From contig JAAYPX010000049.1 of assembly GCA_012519565.1 (NCBI GenBank), positions 1-33,633 on the forward strand: a stretch of 33,633 nucleotides of DNA, written 5' to 3'. Position 1 is the first letter of the stretch, and the number at the start of each line of letters is the position of its first letter. Made by a program: the position numbers and the translations under genes. The notes beneath the pieces were generated by a model that had not been told where the DNA came from, ran no database searches, and was given only the letters and a program-made list of their open reading frames with translations. The stretch comes from Clostridiales bacterium. GTDB taxonomy: Bacteria; Bacillota; Clostridia; Lachnospirales; Lachnospiraceae. Positions 27,277-33,633 of the stretch are shown in pieces.

Positions 27277-30168
27277 TCAATGAATATCTAAGCCAAACTC
27301 CAAACGCTTTTTGCTAATTTCTTCGTTAATTTTTCTAGAATAATCTAGAAGTGTTTCTCTTGCCTCTGTATTCTGATTTATAACTTTTCTAATGGCATTG
27401 GTAACATGCCTGGAAGTATAATATCCACCAGCTACTTCTTTAAATCCTTTTGTCCATTGCCATTGTTCCTTAATAGCTTCCATCTGCCTGCTACTCCACG
27501 CTAACTGCTCAAAAGCTACTAAGTTTGCAGTTGCATATCGAGCAGATGCACCAAGAATACTCTCCATTTCACGGCCAAATCTTACTTGTGTATCAGCACT
27601 TACCCACCATTTTAGGAACTCCCAAGCCTTTTGTTTCTTAGCATCATCCTTCTGTTTTAACATAATGGAACATGTCACCCCAGAGATTCCCGATCGATCA
27701 ATATTTCCATCTGGCTGTACAGTACCTGGTAGTAATGTGAAGTCCCAAAGTCCTCTGATTTCTGGTGCAAATACCACTAGTGTATTATAAGTACCATAAT
27801 TTTGTATTCCCAGAGGGATTTCACCCGAGCGGAAACGGTTTACGAAATCAAAAACTGTTGGTAGACTATACTGATTATATAATTTAGTATAAAGTTCAAA
27901 GGCTTTTACTCCACTTTCACTATCTATAACGGTAGATTTACCTTCATCATCATATAATGATCCACCACTTTGATATAACATTGAATAATAGGCCGACAAA
28001 TCATTACTAACTGCAGAGGGAACTGCCACATTCATGTTGTTTTGCTGTATTGTAGGTAAAATATCTATTAACTCATCCCAAGTCTGTGGAACATCCAATC
28101 CCAGTTCCTCCATAATGTCCGTACGATAAAATAGAAGGTTAAAGCTCTGAGTTTCTGGAACACCATAGATACCTCCCTCAAACTTAAAAGGTTCATAGGA
28201 ACTATAATGGAACTCTGCTAATACATCTTTATAATCTTCAAACTGGGTTATATCCTCTACTGCATTACGTAATGCATAGTTGACCGGCTCCCCTTGACCA
28301 AGGGAAAGAGCAATATCAGGACCTGTTCCTGCAATTACAGCATTAAGTAAAGTACCCGCTTCAATCAACTTAACATTTACTTTAATACCGGTCTGATGGG
28401 TAAAACTATCATCTATCATTGTTTTTATAACAGTACTCTGATCACGACCAGTTGTAATCCAAACTTCAACAGCTTCATCTTTATCATATACATCACCTAC
28501 AGAATCATAGTCCATAATAAAAGATGTTATAAAGGACTTGACTTCATGTACAAATTTAGCTAAAAAGGTTTCATGTACTGGATCAGGTTCTGCATTAAGG
28601 CCTGTTATTGTTATACTGTCAATATCTAAAGGCGATTCACTTAAAGTTAATACGGTTGTTCCCAGAGAACTTATATTACTTTTAAAATTCGCTAAGGTTT
28701 TTGGAATTTTGTCTGGTCGCTTCACTAGCTTCTCTAATTGTTCTGCCAATGTCTGTGCAGTCGAAACCTGGCTGGCTTTCTCACCTGCATAGGTAACCAT
28801 TTCATCCACAAGCTTATATAAACGTTTACTCTCTAAATCCATGGCGGTAATTACTTCAGGATAGACTTTATGAATATTGTAATCACGATATCGATCCGGA
28901 TTTGTTCCTGTTAAGACTATAATTTTTCTATAGATTGCATTTAGACGGTATATAATATCTTCCAGTTCATTAAGTATTTGCCCTAAAGAACCAAGAGTCA
29001 CTTCTAAACGTAGGGAATGTTCTCCTTTAGACAAATAAAACTCATATGGTACTCCCTTCTCATCTGCTAAAGTCATACCTTCCCATTCATTACTATATTT
29101 AAAACTTATATCTTTTACTTCTTCAAAAGGTATTACACCATCAATATATAGACTTCTATTTGATACAAAACCCCTTTGGTAATTTTGTCTACCTTTTATT
29201 GATATTTTATAGTAACCATCTTCTGGCACATCGAACTTCCATTCAATCCATTGTCCTGGTACTCTCCATGAATAACCACCACCCATATTCAAACGTATCT
29301 TGGCTACGCTATACGGCTCTGTTTTAGCTGATGAACGGTCAAAGGTTGCATAGAGGGATGGTGATGATCTCACATATGAATCCTCTCCTTGTATTACCTT
29401 TTTGTAATTACTCGAGATATCTGATAAAGCAACTTCTGGTGTCTGCTTCCTATACTCTGTATAAGTAGGCCTCTCTTTAATCCCACATAGAGTAAGAGTC
29501 TTAATTATTATTGGTTCATTGACAGCTTCCAAAGCAATGGTATTTCTTCCTTTTTCCAAGAAAAACATATAGGGCTCTGCGAAATAACCCATATAGTCTT
29601 TAAAATATGCTTCTGTCCAATTAGGCATCTCTATCTGCCCCGGTCTAATATCATTCCCTTGATTATCTTGCTTAACTTCACTCCGGTCAGTCCAGAGTCT
29701 AGTAAAAGTTAAAGTATCAGCACCGACAAAAGGTATATTGCCATTGATGTAAAATTTTCTCTCTATATCCACACCACGGGATTCCACAGGATAATATTCC
29801 ATATAGACCTGATACAAGCCACTTTCAGGTATATCTACCTGCCACTCCACATAAGAATCCTCCAAAGTATGTAATACATTTTGAACTCCTTCGTGGTACT
29901 GTAATATCTCAACCCCTTCTGCATAGCTGTATTTAGTTATATTTACTGGAATATCTTGAGTAGCCAAGGAAGCATCCGTATGATTATCAAGATATTTCAT
30001 ATATGTATTATCCCGGCCTATCCCTACTACTTCTGCTTTCAAATCATCTATACCTTCATACTTGTGGCTAAAAGTTTCAATGTCTTTATTAGGAATGAGC
30101 AAAAGGATTAGTACAGCGACCAATATCAGAATTATCCCTATTACTTTTTTGTTTCTAATAAATTTCAT
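27277..30168 (-). CDS. Membrane-anchored fused solute-binding protein: two N-terminal CBM-like beta-sandwich repeats, helical linker, C-terminal family 1 SBP domain
   Basis: N-terminal TM/signal MKFIRNKKVIGIILILVAVLILLLIPN without a lipobox Cys; related segments EWQVDIPESGLYQVYMEYYP...YINGNIPF and EWKFDVPEDGYYKISIKGRQ...YIDGVIPF; SBP domain from EVWITTGRDQSTVIKTMIDDSF. Start set to ATG 30168 with GGAGA upstream. Confidence 0.85.
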   Translation of the reverse strand: MKFIRNKKVIGIILILVAVLILLLIPNKDIETFSHKYEGIDDLKAEVVGIGRDNTYMKYLDNHTDASLATQDIPVNITKYSYAEGVEILQYHEGVQNVLHTLEDSYVEWQVDIPESGLYQVYMEYYPVESRGVDIERKFYINGNIPFVGADTLTFTRLWTDRSEVKQDNQGNDIRPGQIEMPNWTEAYFKDYMGYFAEPYMFFLEKGRNTIALEAVNEPIIIKTLTLCGIKERPTYTEYRKQTPEVALSDISSNYKKVIQGEDSYVRSSPSLYATFDRSSAKTEPYSVAKIRLNMGGGYSWRVPGQWIEWKFDVPEDGYYKISIKGRQNYQRGFVSNRSLYIDGVIPFEEVKDISFKYSNEWEGMTLADEKGVPYEFYLSKGEHSLRLEVTLGSLGQILNELEDIIYRLNAIYRKIIVLTGTNPDRYRDYNIHKVYPEVITAMDLESKRLYKLVDEMVTYAGEKASQVSTAQTLAEQLEKLVKRPDKIPKTLANFKSNISSLGTTVLTLSESPLDIDSITITGLNAEPDPVHETFLAKFVHEVKSFITSFIMDYDSVGDVYDKDEAVEVWITTGRDQSTVIKTMIDDSFTHQTGIKVNVKLIEAGTLLNAVIAGTGPDIALSLGQGEPVNYALRNAVEDITQFEDYKDVLAEFHYSSYEPFKFEGGIYGVPETQSFNLLFYRTDIMEELGLDVPQTWDELIDILPTIQQNNMNVAVPSAVSNDLSAYYSMLYQSGGSLYDDEGKSTVIDSESGVKAFELYTKLYNQYSLPTVFDFVNRFRSGEIPLGIQNYGTYNTLVVFAPEIRGLWDFTLLPGTVQPDGNIDRSGISGVTCSIMLKQKDDAKKQKAWEFLKWWVSADTQVRFGREMESILGASARYATANLVAFEQLAWSSRQMEAIKEQWQWTKGFKEVAGGYYTSRHVTNAIRKVINQNTEARETLLDYSRKINEEISKKRLEFGLDIH

Positions 30169-30289
30169 AATTACATCTCCTGTTGTTAATATAGTATACA
30201 ATTACCTTTTCAACGCAAATGATGTACACAATACCACGAGTGCTTTTTTAGTTTAAGCAATTACATGAAGTTAGTAATATGAGTTACCT

Positions 30290-32449
30290 TTATGAGATTT
30301 CAAGTCTTTGTTCTGCCCTTACCTGCAACTTAAAAGGGGTCTTCCCTGTCAATTCAATACTTCTTTTATCAGGTTGAGAATCTCCTACATATATTGTATA
30401 TAAGCCTTCCTCAACGTATCTTTTACCATCTGTACCACAAAGACTAAAGGCACTTATTGGAAGATTAATACTCATTTCCTTCTTCTGCCCAGGAGCTAAT
30501 TCTACTTTTTTGAATGACTTTAATTGTGGATTTGGTGTACCTGATCGTTCAGCTTTAATATAAATTTGAACCGTATCTCTGGCTTTGTAATTTCCTGTGT
30601 TATAAATAGTAAATTTAATATTAACTCCCTGGTCATTAACAATCTCTGTATCAGCCTGAACATTATCAATTTTGAATTTTGTATAGGATAAACCATATCC
30701 AAATGGGTATAAGGGTTCTTTGCTCATATACCTATAGGTTCTTTCTTTCATAGAGTAATCAGTAAAATCTGGTAGCTCCTCTGTGGTCTTATAGAAAGTA
30801 ATAGGAAGTTTACCTTCTGGTGAAAAATCTCCAAAGATCGCTTCAGCTATTGCTCTTCCACCCTGTGCTCCAGGATACCATCCCTGTATAATGGCAGGAA
30901 TATGATCCTGAGCCCAGTTAATTGCAAGTGCACTTCCAGACAGCATAACCAAAATAGTAGGTTTACCACTTTCATATATGGTCTTTAAAACTTCTTCCTG
31001 TATCCCTGGTAAATTTAAATCTCTTTTGTCACCGCTCGCATACTGATTCCCCTCATCACCTTCTTCTCCTTCTAAACTTGGATCTAGTCCCATACATGCA
31101 ATAACCACATCACTCATTTCACACACTGATTTTACTTCAGAGAGACGGTCATTTCTTACCGCCAGATTCTCTATACTATCCTTATGCAAATGACATCCTT
31201 CGGAAAAGTATACTCTGACATCTTGACCTAAGTAATCTTGAATTCCTTCACTAATGGTAATATAACGAGAAGCTGTACCTTCATAATTGCCAACCAAGGC
31301 CCTGCGATTATTGGCGTTTGGTCCTATAATACCTATACTTTTTATTTGGTTTTTATCAAGGGGAAGCAAGTTATTCTCATTTTTAAGTAGTACTAAGGTT
31401 TTTCTAGCAGCATCAAGATTTTTCTCTCTCATCTCTTGTAAATCTACTATGTCATAAGTTATGTTACTAAAAGGCACTTTACTGGGTTCATCAAACAAAC
31501 CAAGTTTCATTCGAGTTGTGAAAAGTCTCTCTACTGCTGTTGTTATCTGCTCTTCTGAAACTAATCCTTGCTCTACAGCCTTCTCTAGATATAAGAACAA
31601 ATTACCACAATTTAAGTCACAACCGTTATTCACTGCCAGTGCCACTGACTCTACTGGTCCCTCTGTAACACCATGATACTTATAAAAATCTTTGATAGCC
31701 CAGCAATCCGAAACTACGTGTCCCTCAAATCCCCAATCTCCACGGAGAATATCTTGTAATAAAAATTTACTTCCACAACATGGCTCACCATTGGTTCTAT
31801 TATAAGCCCCCATAACAGCTTCTACTTTAGCTTCTTTAACACAGGCTTCAAATGCTGGTAAATAAGTTTCATACAAATCCTGTTTTGAAACTTCTGCATT
31901 AAAACTATGACGTAAATCTTCTGGACCAGAATGAACTGCAAAATGTTTTACGCAGGCCGCAGATTTTAGATAATTTTCATCATCTCCTTGTAAACCATTT
32001 ATATAACTGACACCCAATCTAGAGGAAAGATAAGGATCTTCTCCAAAAGTTTCATGCCCCCTTCCCCAACGAGGATCGCGAAAAATATTAACATTAGGTG
32101 ACCAAAAGGTGATTCCCTTATATATATCCGTATCTCCAAAACGCTGCTGCATATTAAATTTGGCTCTTCCCTCGGTTGAAACAGCATCACCGATACTTTC
32201 AATAAGCTCTTCATCAAAGGTTGCCGCCAAACCTATTGCTTGTGGAAAAATAGTAGCCACACCAGCTCTAGCAACGCCATGTAGTGCTTCATTCCACCAA
32301 TTATAAGAATTCACATTTAGTCTTTTAATAGCTGGCGCCTTATGAAGCATCTGTGAACATTTCTCTTGAAGAGTCATCTTACCTACAAGCTCTTTTGCTC
32401 TTTCCTTATATTTATTAATTTTTTCAGTATTATGAATTAGTTTTCTCAT
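30290..32449 (-). CDS. GH3 family beta-xylosidase/beta-glucosidase, no signal peptide
   Basis: GITFWSPNVNIFRDPRWGRGHETFGEDPYL, ACVKHFAVHSGPEDLRHSFNAEVS, nucleophile motif VVSDCWAIKDF; C-terminal FnIII-like domain YPFGYGLSYTKFKI. Confidence 0.96.
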   Translation of the reverse strand: MRKLIHNTEKINKYKERAKELVGKMTLQEKCSQMLHKAPAIKRLNVNSYNWWNEALHGVARAGVATIFPQAIGLAATFDEELIESIGDAVSTEGRAKFNMQQRFGDTDIYKGITFWSPNVNIFRDPRWGRGHETFGEDPYLSSRLGVSYINGLQGDDENYLKSAACVKHFAVHSGPEDLRHSFNAEVSKQDLYETYLPAFEACVKEAKVEAVMGAYNRTNGEPCCGSKFLLQDILRGDWGFEGHVVSDCWAIKDFYKYHGVTEGPVESVALAVNNGCDLNCGNLFLYLEKAVEQGLVSEEQITTAVERLFTTRMKLGLFDEPSKVPFSNITYDIVDLQEMREKNLDAARKTLVLLKNENNLLPLDKNQIKSIGIIGPNANNRRALVGNYEGTASRYITISEGIQDYLGQDVRVYFSEGCHLHKDSIENLAVRNDRLSEVKSVCEMSDVVIACMGLDPSLEGEEGDEGNQYASGDKRDLNLPGIQEEVLKTIYESGKPTILVMLSGSALAINWAQDHIPAIIQGWYPGAQGGRAIAEAIFGDFSPEGKLPITFYKTTEELPDFTDYSMKERTYRYMSKEPLYPFGYGLSYTKFKIDNVQADTEIVNDQGVNIKFTIYNTGNYKARDTVQIYIKAERSGTPNPQLKSFKKVELAPGQKKEMSINLPISAFSLCGTDGKRYVEEGLYTIYVGDSQPDKRSIELTGKTPFKLQVRAEQRLEIS

Positions 32450-32639
32450 TTTACTTCCTCACTCATCATAGTATTAAGCTTAACTTTGGTTATTTTATAT
32501 AAATAATTGCAAGTTATTACTCTCCTTTAAACTATTTATAACAAAACAACTTCTCTATTTCTTCTTATATATTGCTATTTATTATTCAAATATTGCTCTC
32601 TAATTAGTAAAATTTATTTATATTAGATAATACTAAACA

Positions 32640-32695
32640 AAAAAAGGATGATAGCATCCTAACTTAAATAGTTATTTTGCCATTCATCCTTTTTT
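32640..32695 (-). terminator. Intrinsic terminator with alternative stems downstream of the partial GH43-CBM6 gene
   Basis: Minus strand GGATG-CTAT-CATCC followed by seven T; an alternative 12-bp stem AAAAAAGGATGA (32695-32684) pairs with TCATCCTTTTTT (32651-32640). Confidence 0.75.
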
Positions 32696-32788
32696 AGTAT
32701 AATAGCCATCCCATATTTACCAGGCTAAGGAGCACGCCAACGATTTCCATTACTGGTAATGCAGCAAGCGGGATATCCTTAAATAATT

Positions 32789-33587
32789 CTATCCAAATTG
32801 CCAATAATCAAATTTAAAAAGATTTCCCGAAGAATCCCCTTTAAATACAAAGAATAGATTATGTACACCAGTAGCACCATTAACATTTGTAGTGACAGTC
32901 ACCCAATTGTTACAATCCCCTGTTGAAGGTACTTCCACTTTTCCAATCAAGGGACCATCTGGTCGATCTAGATGAAGTTCAATGGTTCCGCCCATTGAAT
33001 CACTGGATACACAGGCTGAAAATTCTTTTGCACCGTCATCACCAAAATTAACATTAGATACTCTAATATAATCCCCGTCATCAATACTACATACATTCAT
33101 TCCCCCATTGGAACAAGGTTCCGTCTTAACACCAAAGGACCATGATATGGTTTCTGCCTCATTCCTTATATAGGGATTTAAAAAGTCCACCGGCTTTACT
33201 CCTTCTAGCGACATATTCATGGTAGGAATTGTTCCATCTTCATTGTAGTCAAATTCTTCTACGCAGACTGAACGAGTAAAACCACTACCCCCTGGCAAAG
33301 CACCATTATGATAGAAGAAGTAGGATTTACCCTTATAATCAACAATGCCTGGATGATTGGTGAAGCTACCACCTTGAGTAGGCATTATAATTCCTCTAAA
33401 AGTCCATGGTCCAGTCGGATTGGGACTGGTGGAGTAGGCAATATTTTCTGGTATTCCACTGGCTGCATAAATCATATAGTATAAACCATTGCGTTTATAA
33501 AACCAAGGGGCCTCCTCGTATAAAGTATGCCTTTTGGGATCTCCATCTCGCTTACCGAAACTTTCCTCATCTATGGGTACCTGTACA
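32789..33587 (-). CDS. GH43 glycosidase with C-terminal CBM6-like domain, 5' truncated; bases beyond 33587 are a fold-back
   Basis: TLYEEAPWFYKRNGLYYMIYAASGIPENIAYSTSPNPTGPWTFRGIIM, NHPGIVDYKGKSYFFYHNG, and CBM6-like RNEAETISWSFGVKTEPC...LFKFDYWQFG. The ORF-track Met lies inside the palindromic arm. Confidence 0.88.
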
Positions 33588-33633
33588 ATCCCAAAAGGCA
33601 TACTTTATACGAGGAGGCCCCTTGGTTTTATAA
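33495..33633. repeat. Perfect terminal inverted repeat (fold-back) at the window edge, probable artefact
   Basis: 33495-33540 TTATAAAACCAAGGGGCCTCCTCGTATAAAGTATGCCTTTTGGGAT is the exact reverse complement of 33588-33633; 47-nt spacer; the repeat ends on the last base. Confidence 0.97.

Noticed and set aside
30180-30240. Promoter immediately upstream of the fused solute-binding protein gene
   Set aside because: TTGCGT with TACTAT spacing of 16 nt is weak and would leave almost no leader before the ribosome-binding site; not supported well enough.
33406-33633. Plus-strand 75 aa ORF MVQSDWDWWSRQYF...
   Set aside because: It is antisense to the GH43-CBM6 gene and its end lies in the artefactual fold-back arm.

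Overview
This 33.6 kb window looks like an accessory xylan/glucuronoarabinoxylan utilisation locus from a low-GC Gram-positive (Clostridia/Lachnospiraceae-like) genome. Nearly every gene is on the minus strand; the exception is one AraC-type regulator at 11527-12405 (+). Block A, transcribed leftward from a divergent promoter region near 11.35 kb, encodes a GH115-like alpha-glucuronidase, three consecutive HlyD-type adaptor lipoproteins, a two-FtsX-domain permease, two MacB/LolD-type ATPases (one with a C-terminal AbrB/SpoVT-like domain) and a GH43 cut by the left window edge. Block B encodes GH3, an unusual approximately 964 aa membrane-anchored fused solute-binding protein, two CUT1 permeases, an NHL/TPR membrane protein, a Yip1-like protein, a DUF5696-like lipoprotein, two more CUT1 permeases, a conventional solute-binding lipoprotein, GH10, GH43-CBM6 and GH43. 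A terminator and a partial GH43-CBM6 lie at the right end. No hydrolase with a visible N-terminus has a recognisable signal peptide, so the locus reads as import of xylo-oligosaccharides followed by intracellular depolymerisation. The two best candidates for poorly described systems are the NHL/Yip1/DUF5696 trio between two ABC importers and the triple-adaptor ABC export-type machine in the GH115 operon. The right edge ends in a perfect 46-bp fold-back that is probably an assembly or amplification artefact. All family calls come from reading motifs in the translations; no database search was run.
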